The notes: generated by a model from the sequence alone, not told the origin. A stretch of 64,000 bases of DNA from Stappia sp. (GCF_040110915.1 NZ_CP157793.1:186001-250000); one strand, 5' to 3'; positions 8,060 through 17,104 are shown, counted from the first letter of the stretch. Numbers and translations are program-made.

Positions 8060-8887
8060 TCAGTGAGCCATCAGCACCGGAACGGTCATCGCCGCGAGGA
8101 TGTCCCGCGTCGCGCCGCCGAACAGGAACTCGCGCATGCGCGAATGGCCGTAGCCGCCCATGGCGATCATGTCGATGCCGTTGTCCGACACGTAGTTGAG
8201 GATCGCGTCGGCGACGCCCGACTGCGGCCGGGGCACGACGTCGATGGTCACGTTGAGCCCGTGACGGGCGAGATAGGTGGCGATGTCGGCGCCCGGCTGG
8301 CCGGCGGCCGCCTTGCCGGTCTCCACGATCATGACCGTGACCTTCTCCGCCATCTGCAGCATGGGCAGGGCGGCATGCACCGCGCGGCTCGCCGTCGGGC
8401 TGCCGTCCCAGGCGACCATGACGTTCTTCATCGGCAGGCCGCCGCCGATGTAGGGCACGACGAGCACGGGAACGCCGGCCTCGAACAGCACCGATTCGAT
8501 CAGCATCTCGCGCATGGGCTCCGGATCGTCCGGGTTCTCCTGGCCGATGACGACAAGGTCGGTGAGCCGGCAATGGACAAGCACCGGCTCCGTCGAGCCG
8601 CCGGTGATGAGCTCCGCCGTGCGCACCTCCGCGGAGGCGCCGGCCTTGCGGGCCATCTCGGTGAAGACCTCGCCGGATTCCTTGGCGGCCTTCAGCGCCT
8701 GGTTGCGGGCGATCTCCACGTAGTCGGGCGGCATGGGGGCCGCGATGAAGCCCGGGACCACCGGCTCGAAGGCGACCGTCAGCCCCGTGACATGAGCGCC
8801 GGTGCGGGTGCCGAGTTCCAGCGCCACCTGCGCGGTCTTCTGTTTGCCGCTCAGATCGACGAGCGTTGTGATGTCCTTGATCGCCAT
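8060..8887 (-). CDS. Universal stress protein, two-domain UspA
   Basis: A 275-residue protein made of two UspA domains (about 1-145 and 150-275). The second has the ATP-binding pattern GGYGHSRMREFLFGGATRDIL, fitting G-x2-G-x9-G-S/T; the first is degenerate. Such tandem proteins help cells survive hypoxia, starvation or oxidative stress and act in the cytoplasm. Start ATG at 8887 has GGAGGGATATCC upstream. An FNR/FixK-like box about 100 bases upstream suggests induction under low oxygen. The adjacent downstream acyl-CoA synthetase/acetyltransferase gene may share its transcript. Confidence 0.9.
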   Translation of the reverse strand: MAIKDITTLVDLSGKQKTAQVALELGTRTGAHVTGLTVAFEPVVPGFIAAPMPPDYVEIARNQALKAAKESGEVFTEMARKAGASAEVRTAELITGGSTEPVLVHCRLTDLVVIGQENPDDPEPMREMLIESVLFEAGVPVLVVPYIGGGLPMKNVMVAWDGSPTASRAVHAALPMLQMAEKVTVMIVETGKAAAGQPGADIATYLARHGLNVTIDVVPRPQSGVADAILNYVSDNGIDMIAMGGYGHSRMREFLFGGATRDILAAMTVPVLMAH

Positions 8888-8984
8888 ATGGATATCCCTC
8901 CGTTATCCGGCCGGGCGCATCCGTCACGCATCCGCCTCCGGCCGATCCAGACCCGGACGTTAGGACGAGGATCATGACCGATCC

Positions 8985-8998
8985 TTGACCGGGATCAA
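8985..8998. promoter_or_regulatory. FNR/FixK-like box upstream of the universal stress gene
   Basis: TTGACCGGGATCAA differs by one base from the Crp/FNR-family consensus TTGAT-N4-ATCAA. It lies 98-111 bases upstream of the universal stress protein start. USP genes are well-known members of anaerobic FNR/FixK regulons. The rest of the 8888-9224 gap holds promoters for the diverging genes that I cannot place exactly. Confidence 0.5.
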
Positions 8999-9224
8999 TT
9001 GCTTGTGAAGAGAGGTGGGGTTTTCCCGCAGGCGCCACAACCGCATCGCGGGACGCGCGTACGCGGCGTGGTCGGTTGCGGATCAAATGCAAATCAGGGT
9101 TGATTTTGAATTAAACGAATAAAACTGAAGTCTCCGTGGCGCGTAGAACCCGTCGTGTCCGGCCTGACATCCGGTCGGGCGCGCCAATGTGAATTTTTCG
9201 TAATGTAAAAACGGAGGCATCTTC

Positions 9225-9713
9225 ATGCGTAAATCGATCATCGGTCTGTCTGCTGCCGCGTTTCTTGCCATGGCGGGTGCCGCCAATGCGGCGAACATCG
9301 TCGAAACCGCGAAGGAAGCGGGCTCGTTCTCCACGCTTCTTGCCGCCGCGGAGGCTGCGGGTCTCGCCGAGACGCTGGCCACGACCGGGTCGCTGACGGT
9401 CTTCGCGCCGACCGACGAAGCCTTCGCCGCCCTGCCCGAGGGCACGGTGGAAAACCTGCTGAAGCCGGAGAACAAGGATCAGCTCGCGGCCATTCTCAGC
9501 TACCACGTCGTCGGCAGCGAGGTGACGTCCGACATGATCGCGGACGGGACCAGCGAAGTCGAAACGCTCAAGGGCAGCGGCGACCGCACCATCGAGGTCG
9601 TGAAGTCCGGCAGCGGTGTGACCGTCGACGGCGCCAATGTGGTGACCGCCGACATCAAGGCGGACAACGGCGTCATTCACGTCATCGACGCGGTGATCCT
9701 GCCGTCCGATTGA
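9225..9713 (+). CDS. Secreted fasciclin (FAS1) domain protein
   Basis: A 162-residue protein with a clear signal peptide (residues 1-22, ending GAANA) followed by one FAS1 domain. FAS1 signatures are visible: TVFAPTDEAFAALPEG (H1 region), ILSYHVVGSEV and the C-terminal GVIHVIDAVILP (H2 region). Bacterial single-FAS1 proteins are periplasmic or surface proteins linked to adhesion or symbiosis; the exact role is unknown. Start ATG 9225 follows AAACGGAGG. It is monocistronic, with a strong terminator at 9766. An AT-rich stretch at 9085-9130 precedes it. Confidence 0.9.
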   Translation: MRKSIIGLSAAAFLAMAGAANAANIVETAKEAGSFSTLLAAAEAAGLAETLATTGSLTVFAPTDEAFAALPEGTVENLLKPENKDQLAAILSYHVVGSEVTSDMIADGTSEVETLKGSGDRTIEVVKSGSGVTVDGANVVTADIKADNGVIHVIDAVILPSD

Positions 9714-9765
9714 TCTTGCGCGGGCGCCGGTCCCGCGTGAACGGGGCGGGCGCGTCTTTCAAACG

Positions 9766-9794
9766 CGGCCGGCGCGTCGGCGCCGGCCGTTTTT
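9766..9794 (+). terminator. Rho-independent terminator after the fasciclin gene
   Basis: A perfect 10-bp stem, CGGCCGGCGC (9766-9775) and GCGCCGGCCG (9780-9789), around loop GTCG, followed by five T. Confidence 0.85.
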
Positions 9795-9855
9795 GTGGTG
9801 GCTGAGCGACGCAAGGCGGTCTCGCCGCAGGGCCGCTCTCGCGACCCGTCCTGCG

Positions 9856-11010
9856 TCACACCGCCTTCATCGCCTCGCGCGCGATGATCAGCCGCTGGAT
9901 CTCCGAGGTGCCCTCGTAGATCGTGGTGATCCGCGCGTCGCGGGCGAAGCGTTCCAGCGGATAGTCCTGGATGTAGCCGGCGCCGCCGTGCAGCTGCAGC
10001 GCGGTGTAGGTGGCGCGCTGCGCGGCTTCCGAGGCGAAGAGCTTGGCCATCGAGGCCTCGCGGCCGAAGGGTTTGCCGGCGTCCTTGAGGCTTGCCGCCT
10101 GAAGGATCAGCAGCCGTGCCGCCTCGAGATCGGTCTCCCGGTCCGCGATCATCCATTGCACGCCCTGCATGTCGGCGATCGCCTTGCCGAACTGCCGGCG
10201 CTCGGCGACATAGGCCTTGGCCCGCTCCATGGCGGCGCGCGCGATGCCGAGTGCCAGCGCCGCGATCCCGATGCGCCCGCCGGCCAGCTCGCCGACCGCG
10301 ATGCGGAAGCCGTCGTTGAGCGTGCCCATCATGGCGCTCGCCGGCACGCGGCAGTCCTGGAACAGCACCTCGTTGGTGGCCGATCCCGTCTGCCCCATCT
10401 TCTTTTCCGCTTTGCCGACGACCACGCCCGGCGTGTCGGCCTCGACCAGGAAACAACTGATGCCACGGCCTTTCGGGGCGTCCGGATCGGTCACCGCCCA
10501 AACGACGAAGACGCCGGCGTATTCCGCCGAGGTGATGTAGAGCTTCGCGCCGTTGAGCACATAGTGATTGCCGTCGGCCACGGCTTTCGTCTTCATCGCG
10601 GACGGGTCGGAGCCGGCCCCGGCCTCCGTCAGGCAGAAGGCGCCGGCGGAATAGGTGCCGTCGGTGAGCTTCGGCAGATAGGCCGCCCGCTGCTCGTCCG
10701 ACCCCACCGCCTGGATCACCTCCGCGACCATGTTGGACACGGACACCGTCACGCCGGTGGAGGCGCAGGCCCGGCCGATCTCCTCCACCGCGAGGGCGAA
10801 GGCCACCGTGCCCGCGCCCGTGCCGCCATGGTCCGGCGACACGTTGAGCCCCATGAAGCCGTTTTCCGCAAGGCAGCGCAGATTGGCGAGAAAGGCCTCC
10901 CGGCCCTCGCCCCGGTCCAGCTCTTCGGCAAGCGGGGCGATCCGGTCCTCGGCGAGCCTGCGCGCCGTGTCCTGGATCAGGGTTTCTTCTTCACTCAACG
11001 AAAATTGCAT
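9856..11010 (-). CDS. Acyl-CoA dehydrogenase
   Basis: A 384-residue flavoprotein of the standard acyl-CoA dehydrogenase family, which oxidises an acyl-CoA to the 2-enoyl-CoA and passes electrons to ETF. Visible signatures are CLTEAGAGSDPSAMKT (FAD/substrate loop), QFGKAIADMQGVQWMIAD and the C-terminal catalytic motif ITTIYEGTSEIQRLIIAREA with the active-site Glu in YEGT. Length and motifs fit short/branched-chain enzymes. Start ATG at 11010; the upstream 224-bp gap is shared with dctB. No partner genes are adjacent, so the substrate is open. Confidence 0.9.
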   Translation of the reverse strand: MQFSLSEEETLIQDTARRLAEDRIAPLAEELDRGEGREAFLANLRCLAENGFMGLNVSPDHGGTGAGTVAFALAVEEIGRACASTGVTVSVSNMVAEVIQAVGSDEQRAAYLPKLTDGTYSAGAFCLTEAGAGSDPSAMKTKAVADGNHYVLNGAKLYITSAEYAGVFVVWAVTDPDAPKGRGISCFLVEADTPGVVVGKAEKKMGQTGSATNEVLFQDCRVPASAMMGTLNDGFRIAVGELAGGRIGIAALALGIARAAMERAKAYVAERRQFGKAIADMQGVQWMIADRETDLEAARLLILQAASLKDAGKPFGREASMAKLFASEAAQRATYTALQLHGGAGYIQDYPLERFARDARITTIYEGTSEIQRLIIAREAMKAV

Positions 11011-11234
11011 TGGCGTCCTTTCCGGTCATTATGGGGCCGGTCAATGTGGGGCCGGTGATGTGTCCCGCATCGCGGATCGTCTTGCCCCGCAACGCGCCGT
11101 CGGGCAGGACGCCGCTCCGGCGCGTGCCGCCGCACTCGGATCGCTCCGCGCGCCTCCCCGCAAACCGCCTGCCGAACACGGCCATGACGATACGAAACAC
11201 ATATGACCGCAGCCCGGGCAAGTCCACGACGGAT

Positions 11235-13052
11235 ATGTCAGAGCGTGCAATATGGCGGAAAAACGTTTTCTGGTTGCGCTGGGCCTGGGCGCTGCCGCCC
11301 GTGCTTGTCCTGGTGGCGGCGGTCTTTCTCGCCGACTGGGTGCAGGGCCGGGTGCAGGCCGACAGCGACACCCGCGCCCGCGAGCGGCTGACGCTCTATC
11401 GCGAGTCGATCCTGCGCGAACTCGAGCAGTATCGCTATCTTCCCTATGTGCTTGCGCGCGACCCGAGGGCGGTCGGGGTGCTGGTCGACCCCGGCCGGGT
11501 CGATGCGACCAACCGCTTCCTGAAGGAACTGGCGGCCGCGACCGGCGCCGAGGCGCTCTATGTCATGAACGCGCAAGGACGGACGGTCGCCACCAGCAAC
11601 TTCGACACGGCTTCCTCCTTCCTCGGGAGCAACTATGCGTTTCGCCCCTATTTCGAGGCCGCGATGGCCGGCGAGGAGGGGCGTTTCTTCGCGGTCGGCG
11701 CGACGACGGGAAAGCCGGGCTTCTTCTTCGCCCGCGCCACGCCGGAGGGCGAGCCGCGCGGCGTCGTCGTGGTGAAGGTCGACATGGACCGGCTGGAGCG
11801 CAGCTGGCGCGACGGCGGCGAACTCGTCGCACTCAGCGACGTGCATGGCGTGGTCTTCCTGAGCGCCCGCGACACCTGGCGCTACGCCTCCATTGCGCCG
11901 CTCGAGGACATGGTGGTCGCCGCCATCCGCGAAAACCGGCAATACGGCGGCGTGCGGCTCGCCACCTTGCAGCGCGGGCCGGCGCGCGCCACCGAACTGG
12001 TCATCGACGGCACGGCCTTTCGCCAGACCCGCCTCAAGGTCGGTCTGCTGAACTGGACGATCCATTACTTCACCCCCATGCACGAATTGCTGGCGCCGCG
12101 CGGGGCGGTCTGGGCGGGGGCGGTGACGCTCATCCTGCTCTATGCGATCGCGCTGCTGGTCGTGCGCGGCTGGCGGCTGCGGCGGGTGACCGCCGGCCTG
12201 CGGCGCGACGCGGCCGCCTTGCGCGATCTGAACCGGCGGCTGACCGAGGAAGTCGAGGAACGCCGCCGCGTCGAGACGGAGCTGCGCGCGGCGCAGTCCG
12301 ACCTGCAGCGCGCCAGCCGGCTGGCGGCCGTGGGAGAGATGTCGGCGGCGGTGGCGCATGAGCTCAACCAGCCGCTCGCCGCGCTGGGCATGTTCGTCTC
12401 CGGCGCGCGGCTCTATCAGGAGCGCGGCGAGACCGGTGCGGTGCGCGAGAATCTCGACGAGATCGATGCGCTGCGCAAGCGCATGGCGATGCTGACGCAG
12501 GATCTCAAGCGCTTCGCGCGTCCGGCGGAATCGCGGATCGAGACGGTGGACCTGCGCGACTGCGTGAAGACGAGCGCCAAGCTGGTGCAGCCGCGCATCG
12601 CGGAAACCGGCGTGGAGCTGCATCTGGAGTTGCCCGACACGGCCCTGAGCGCCGACACCGCGCCCTTGCGCGTCGAACAGGTGCTGGTCAACCTGCTGCG
12701 CAATGCGATCGACGCCTGCCAGGGCGTCGGGGAACCCCGGGTGGAGGCCCGTGCCTGGGCGGAAGGCGGCCAGGTCCGCGTGGAGATCTCCGACAACGGC
12801 ACGGGCATTCCGCAGGATGCGCAGACGCGGGTGTTCGAGCCGTTTTATTCGACCAAGCAGGCGGCCGGCGGCCTGGGGCTCGGGCTTGCGATTTCCGCCC
12901 GGATCGTCGATGACCTCGGCGGAACGCTGACGGTTTCGGAAAGCCCGGGCGGCGGGGCGGCCTTCGTTCTGGCGCTGCCTGCGACCGGGTGCGACGCGCG
13001 GGCGCCACAGCGCGACGGCGAGGCCGCAGCCCGTGAGGCGAGCGAGGCGTGA
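11235..13052 (+). CDS. dctB: C4-dicarboxylate sensor histidine kinase DctB
   Basis: Membrane histidine kinase. From ATG 11235 (605 residues): transmembrane helix at about 15-34, periplasmic double-PAS sensor with dicarboxylate-binding style segments (FLKELAAATGAEALYVM, SNYAFRPYFEAAM, FFFARATPEG), second membrane helix near 300, coiled coil, then the kinase core. The phospho-acceptor is His375 in AVAHELNQPLAAL; the ATP site shows NAIDAC, DNGTGIP and GLGLAIS. The frame is open upstream to 11010 but 11235 gives the usual short cytoplasmic tail; ATG 11184 is the alternative. It lies 8 bases before dctD, with which it forms a two-component pair. The controlled TRAP genes are downstream at 17172. 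Confidence 0.88.
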   Translation: MSERAIWRKNVFWLRWAWALPPVLVLVAAVFLADWVQGRVQADSDTRARERLTLYRESILRELEQYRYLPYVLARDPRAVGVLVDPGRVDATNRFLKELAAATGAEALYVMNAQGRTVATSNFDTASSFLGSNYAFRPYFEAAMAGEEGRFFAVGATTGKPGFFFARATPEGEPRGVVVVKVDMDRLERSWRDGGELVALSDVHGVVFLSARDTWRYASIAPLEDMVVAAIRENRQYGGVRLATLQRGPARATELVIDGTAFRQTRLKVGLLNWTIHYFTPMHELLAPRGAVWAGAVTLILLYAIALLVVRGWRLRRVTAGLRRDAAALRDLNRRLTEEVEERRRVETELRAAQSDLQRASRLAAVGEMSAAVAHELNQPLAALGMFVSGARLYQERGETGAVRENLDEIDALRKRMAMLTQDLKRFARPAESRIETVDLRDCVKTSAKLVQPRIAETGVELHLELPDTALSADTAPLRVEQVLVNLLRNAIDACQGVGEPRVEARAWAEGGQVRVEISDNGTGIPQDAQTRVFEPFYSTKQAAGGLGLGLAISARIVDDLGGTLTVSESPGGGAAFVLALPATGCDARAPQRDGEAAAREASEA

Positions 13053-13059
13053 GCGAAAC

Positions 13060-14457
13060 GTGAGCGAGACGCAAGGAAGCGAGACGCAAAGAGCCTGGGA
13101 GGGCGCCCCGCCGGTGCTTGTCGTCGATGACGACCCGGCCATGCGCGCGGGCCTCAGGCAGTGGATGCGGCTGGCCGGGTTCACGCCGATCGAGGCCGTG
13201 GATGCCGAGACCGGGCTGGACAGGATCACCGCCGAGTTTCCCGGCTGCATCGTCTCCGATGTGCTGTTGCCGGGCGCCAGCGGGCTGGATCTGCTGCGCA
13301 GGGCGAAGGAGATCGATCCCGATCTGCCGGTGGTGCTGCTGACCGGTCATGGCGATGTGGCCATGGCGGTGGAGGCCATGCGCCAGGGCGCGGCGGATTT
13401 CATCGAAAAGCCCTTCGACCCGGACGTCGTGGCGGCGGTGGTGCGTCGGGCGGTGGACCATCGCCGGCTCGTACTGGAAAACCGCGCGCTCACGCGCCGG
13501 CTGGAGGACTTGCAGGGCCTGGAGGCGCGGCTCATCGGCGAAAGCCCGGAGATGCGGCGGCTGCGCGAGGAGATCGCGCATTACGCGGCCACCGAGGCCT
13601 CGGTGCTGATCATCGGTGAGACGGGCACCGGCAAGGAGGTGGTGGCGCGCGCCCTGCATGAACTCTCGCCGCGCGCGCAAGGCCCCTTCGTTGCGGTGAA
13701 TTGCGCCGCCTTGCCGGACACAATGGTCGAGGCGGAACTGTTCGGCCATGAGGCCGGCGCCTTCACCGGCGCCGACCGGGAGCGACCCGGGCGGATCGAA
13801 CAGGCGGACGGCGGCGTGTTGTTTCTCGACGAGATCGTCTCCATGCCGCTGGCGCTCCAGCCGAAGCTCCTGCGCGCGCTCCAGGAGCGCGAGGTCGACC
13901 GTCTCGGCGGGCGCGGACCGGTGCCGGTCGATCTTCGCGTCGTCAGCGCCGCCAACACCGACCCGCACGCGGCCGTGGCGGACAACCGCCTGCGCGCCGA
14001 TCTGCTCTATCGGCTCAACGCGGTGGAGATCCGCATCCCGCCGCTCAGAGAGCGCGGCGGCGACGTGCATCTCCTGTTCGACCGGTTCCTCAACCGTTTC
14101 GCGGCCGACTATGGCAGCGCGCGACCGGTGCTGAGCGACGAGGACCTCGCCTTTCTGGCCTCCCACACGTGGCCGGGCAACGTGCGCGAGTTGCGCAATC
14201 TGGCTGAGCGCTTCGTGCTGGCCACGCCCATGGGGCCCGTGTCCCTGTCCACGCTGGCGAGCGGCGCGCGCGACCGGACGGGGGCGGTCGCGCGCGGTCG
14301 CCTCAAGGATCTGATGGAAGCCCACGAACGGCGGATCATCGCCGACGCCCTGTCCCGCCATGACGGATCGATCGCGGCGGTTCTGGAGGAACTCGACCTG
14401 CCGCGCCGCACGCTGAACGAAAAGATGAGCCGGCTGGGCATTTCCCGCCAGGGCTGA
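13060..14457 (+). CDS. dctD: C4-dicarboxylate response regulator DctD (sigma-54 activator)
   Basis: An NtrC-family activator. Receiver domain (about 15-135) with acidic pocket VVDDDP and phosphorylation site Asp67 in IVSDVLLPG; AAA+ domain (about 155-390) with Walker A GETGTGKE, the sigma-54-contacting loop GAFTGA near residue 233, and Walker B GVLFLDEI; Fis-type HTH at the C-terminus (about 420-463, DLPRRTLNEKMSRLGISRQG). Length from GTG 13060 is 465 residues; an upstream GTG at 13033 would overlap dctB. It should activate the sigma-54 promoter at 17088 through the paired dyads at 16929-16981. Confidence 0.9.
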   Translation: MSETQGSETQRAWEGAPPVLVVDDDPAMRAGLRQWMRLAGFTPIEAVDAETGLDRITAEFPGCIVSDVLLPGASGLDLLRRAKEIDPDLPVVLLTGHGDVAMAVEAMRQGAADFIEKPFDPDVVAAVVRRAVDHRRLVLENRALTRRLEDLQGLEARLIGESPEMRRLREEIAHYAATEASVLIIGETGTGKEVVARALHELSPRAQGPFVAVNCAALPDTMVEAELFGHEAGAFTGADRERPGRIEQADGGVLFLDEIVSMPLALQPKLLRALQEREVDRLGGRGPVPVDLRVVSAANTDPHAAVADNRLRADLLYRLNAVEIRIPPLRERGGDVHLLFDRFLNRFAADYGSARPVLSDEDLAFLASHTWPGNVRELRNLAERFVLATPMGPVSLSTLASGARDRTGAVARGRLKDLMEAHERRIIADALSRHDGSIAAVLEELDLPRRTLNEKMSRLGISRQG

Positions 14458-14639
14458 ACAATTCTCGTCAGGGGCGGAACCGGAAACGGCGGGCGAGCCA
14501 TGGCGCCCCGGCAAAGCGCGACGACGGGCCTTGCCGGGCTGCGGTGGGCCTTGCGCAAATCTGTGCCGACAGATCGACACAGTTACGGGAACGATGCAGC
14601 CCTTGCGTCCCGGTCGTCGAGGCGGATCGGGCTAAAGGA

Positions 14640-14700
14640 TTATCTTATTTATATAAATTCTGAATTAATATAAGTGCGAAATTGTTCAAGAAACAATTTT
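14640..14700. other. AT-rich segment with an inverted repeat before the chemoreceptor gene
   Basis: About 60 bases are far richer in A+T than the surroundings. They end with AAATTGTT (14679-14686) and AACAATTT (14692-14699), an 8-bp dyad around CAAGA. It may be an operator or promoter region for the chemoreceptor, or a weak terminator. The 14458-14815 gap otherwise shows nothing I can assign. Confidence 0.35.
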
Positions 14701-14815
14701 GATCGCTGTGCCTCCATACCGTCACGTCATGCCCGTCGTCGTCCGGCGGGCGGAAGACGCTTGCGTGAAATCCGCGGGCACCCCGGTCCTGGGGCTCGTT
14801 TTTTCGGGGGTTGCG

Positions 14816-16828
14816 ATGAAATTCTTGGCCAACATCGGCATATCGACAAAGGTGATGGGCGGCTTCGGTCTCGTCCTGCTGTGTCTTCTCGGGATCAGCG
14901 TCACGGGAAGCGTGAATCTGTGGCGCGGCGAGGATGGCCTGTCCCGCTATCGCGCGACCGCGATCCAGACGAATTATGCTGGTGAGGTGCAGGCCAACCT
15001 GCTGGAGGCGCGCCTGGCGGTCCTGGGGTTCACCAACAATGCCTCGCAGGAAGCGATCGCCCGGGTGCAGGAGCGCGCCACGCGCACCCAGGAGCTCAAC
15101 GAGCGTCTGGCCGGCCTGGTCAACAGCCCCGAGAAGAAAGCCGTGGTCGAGCAGACGGCCCGCGATCTCGACGCCTATCTGGAGGCCTTCGACGAGGTGG
15201 TTCGCCTTCAGTCGACGCGCGACGGTCTGGTGTTCGGAACGCTCGACAAGGTCGGTCCGCAGATCGAGGCCACCCTGGCCCGCATCATGACCGGGGCCGA
15301 GGCGGACGGAAACCTCGCCGGCGCCTATCGGGTCGCAGCGGCGCAACGCAATCTGCTCATGCTGCGCCTGTACGCCTCGAAGTTTCTGGTCACCAACGAG
15401 CAGGTCGCCTTCGACCGTGCGATGCGCGAGGCGGAGGAGATGCAGGCCGCGCAGCAGGCGATGGTGGCAGCGCTTGCCGATCCGCAACGCCGCGCCGCCG
15501 CCGCCGGTCTGGGTGATCTGCGCGAAACCTATGTCGCGGCCCTGCGCGGCGTTCACGATGCGATCGCGCAGCGCAACGCGGTGATCGACGGCACGCTCGG
15601 GGCCATCGGGCCGCGCGTGGCGAGCGCGCTGGAGGCCATGAAGCTGGACATCAAGAGCGAGCAGGACACGCTCGGACCGCAGACGAGCGCGGCGATGAAG
15701 ACCGCGGTGACGGTGACCGCCGGCGCCGCCGTCCTCAGCCTCCTGATCGGCGGTCTCGCCGCCTGGCTGATCGGCACCGGCATCTCGCGTCCGATCCAGG
15801 CCATCACCGGCGCCATGGGCCGGCTCGCAAAGGGCGACAAGACGACCGACATTCCCGGGACCGGACGCGGCGACGAGGTCGGTGCCATGGCGGCCGCCGT
15901 CGAGGTCTTCAAGGAAAACATGATCAAGGCCGAGGAACTGGCCGCGCGCGAGGTGGCGGAAAGCGCCGCCCGCGAGGAGCGGGCCCGCCGCATCGAGACG
16001 TTGACGCAGGACTTCGACGCCGGCGTGTCGGAACTGCTGAACGCGGTCGCCGGCGCCTCGACGGAAATGGAAAGCACCGCCGTGTCCATGTCGGGCATTG
16101 CGGAGGACACCAATCACCGCGCCACGAACGTCGCCAGCGCCGCCGAACAGGCCTCGAACAATTTCCAGACTGTGGCTTCCGCGACCGAGGAACTCACCAC
16201 CTCGATCCAGGAGATCGCCCGTCAGGTCGATGCCTCGTCGAAGATCGCATCGGGCGCGGTGTCGCAGGCCGCCGACACCGACCGTCAGGTGCAGGGCCTC
16301 GCGCTCGCCGCCCAGAAGATCGGCGACGTGGTGAAGCTGATCTCGGACATCGCCGAGCAGACCAACCTGCTGGCGCTCAATGCCACCATCGAGGCGGCGC
16401 GCGCAGGTGAAGCCGGCAAGGGCTTCGCCGTCGTCGCGGCGGAGGTCAAGGAACTGGCCAGCCAGACCGCCAAGGCCACCGAGGACATCGGCAAGCAGAT
16501 CACCGGCATCCAGTCCGAGACGGACGGCGCGGTGGCCGCCATCCAGTCGATCGGCGCCGTGATCGGGGAGATCAACGACATCGCGCTCGGGATTTCCTCC
16601 GCGGTCGAGGAACAGACGGCCGCCACCGGCGAGATCGCCCGCAACGTCGAGCAGGCGTCCGAAGGCGCGCAGGAGGTCAGCAGCAACATCCTGGAGGTGA
16701 CGCGCGCGGCCGGAGAAACCGGCGCGGCGGCCACCCAGGTCACGGCCGTCGCCGGCGAACTGAGCAGCAAGTCCGAGCAGCTCAAGGCACGGGTGGAAGA
16801 CTTCCTCGCCGCCGTTCGGGCCGCCTGA
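14816..16828 (+). CDS. Methyl-accepting chemotaxis protein
   Basis: A chemoreceptor of 670 residues. TM1 at about 10-32 (VMGGFGLVLLCLLGISVTGS), a roughly 265-residue helical periplasmic sensor, TM2 near 297-325, HAMP (about 320-372, ISRPIQAITGAMGRLAKGD), then the signalling helical hairpin with the conserved tip DIAEQTNLLALNATIEAARAG near residue 515-535. There is no C-terminal CheR-tethering pentapeptide. Start ATG 14816 (MKFLANIGIS) was chosen over the upstream ATG because it puts TM1 at the N-terminus and follows a GGGGG stretch. Position between dctBD and dctPQM hints at a role in taxis to dicarboxylates, but the ligand is unknown. Confidence 0.9.
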   Translation: MKFLANIGISTKVMGGFGLVLLCLLGISVTGSVNLWRGEDGLSRYRATAIQTNYAGEVQANLLEARLAVLGFTNNASQEAIARVQERATRTQELNERLAGLVNSPEKKAVVEQTARDLDAYLEAFDEVVRLQSTRDGLVFGTLDKVGPQIEATLARIMTGAEADGNLAGAYRVAAAQRNLLMLRLYASKFLVTNEQVAFDRAMREAEEMQAAQQAMVAALADPQRRAAAAGLGDLRETYVAALRGVHDAIAQRNAVIDGTLGAIGPRVASALEAMKLDIKSEQDTLGPQTSAAMKTAVTVTAGAAVLSLLIGGLAAWLIGTGISRPIQAITGAMGRLAKGDKTTDIPGTGRGDEVGAMAAAVEVFKENMIKAEELAAREVAESAAREERARRIETLTQDFDAGVSELLNAVAGASTEMESTAVSMSGIAEDTNHRATNVASAAEQASNNFQTVASATEELTTSIQEIARQVDASSKIASGAVSQAADTDRQVQGLALAAQKIGDVVKLISDIAEQTNLLALNATIEAARAGEAGKGFAVVAAEVKELASQTAKATEDIGKQITGIQSETDGAVAAIQSIGAVIGEINDIALGISSAVEEQTAATGEIARNVEQASEGAQEVSSNILEVTRAAGETGAAATQVTAVAGELSSKSEQLKARVEDFLAAVRAA

Positions 16829-16872
16829 CGCGGGCTCCAACGCATCCTTCGAACACCCCCGGGACACGCAAC

Positions 16873-16900
16873 GGGGCCGTGCGGGACACCGCGCGGCCCC
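16873..16900 (+). terminator. Hairpin after the chemoreceptor gene
   Basis: GGGGCCGTGCGG (16873-16884) pairs with CCGCGCGGCCCC (16889-16900), one wobble pair, around loop GACA. Only GATTTG follows, so the T-run is poor. It lies 45 bases after the stop codon. Confidence 0.5.
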
Positions 16901-16928
16901 GATTTGCGTCCGACGGGGAGAATCCGCC

Positions 16929-16981
16929 CTTCGGCAACTTCTTGCCGATCCGCCGACGATCTCGGCAAGAAGTTGCCGAAG
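16929..16981. promoter_or_regulatory. Tandem dyad operators, likely DctD upstream activating sites
   Basis: Two 18-bp dyads share half-sites TCGGCAA and TTGCCGA: 16931-16948 (spacer CTTC) and 16962-16979 (spacer GAAG). Their centres are 31 bp apart, three helical turns, and together they form a perfect 20-bp inverted repeat (16929-16948 with 16962-16981). They stand about 110-160 bp upstream of a sigma-54 promoter, the normal place and phasing for paired dimers of an NtrC-type activator. DctD, encoded at 13060, is the obvious candidate. Confidence 0.7.
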
Positions 16982-17087
16982 AGTGGGGCGGGGCAATCGA
17001 ACAACGGCGGCGCGAACGGCCCGCAATCCGGCGGTCGATACCCGCGACGTTGCGTCAGTCGTGCCCCTTGAGCGAAGGGGGGCGAAA

Positions 17088-17104
17088 CTGGCATGGTGTT
17101 TGCG
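17088..17104 (+). promoter_or_regulatory. Sigma-54 promoter of dctPQM
   Basis: CTGGCATGGTGTTTGCG matches the -24/-12 consensus (TGGCAC-N5-TTGCW) with the required GG-N10-GC spacing. Transcription would begin near 17115, about 57 bases before dctP. Confidence 0.75.

Noticed and set aside
5320-8199. A 959-codon open frame on the plus strand
   Set aside because: Antisense shadow of the synthetase/acetyltransferase and universal stress genes, with shadow-like composition and no domains.
9100-9125. TTAA in the AT-rich stretch before the fasciclin gene as a CtrA site
   Set aside because: The second TTAA half at 7-base spacing is missing.
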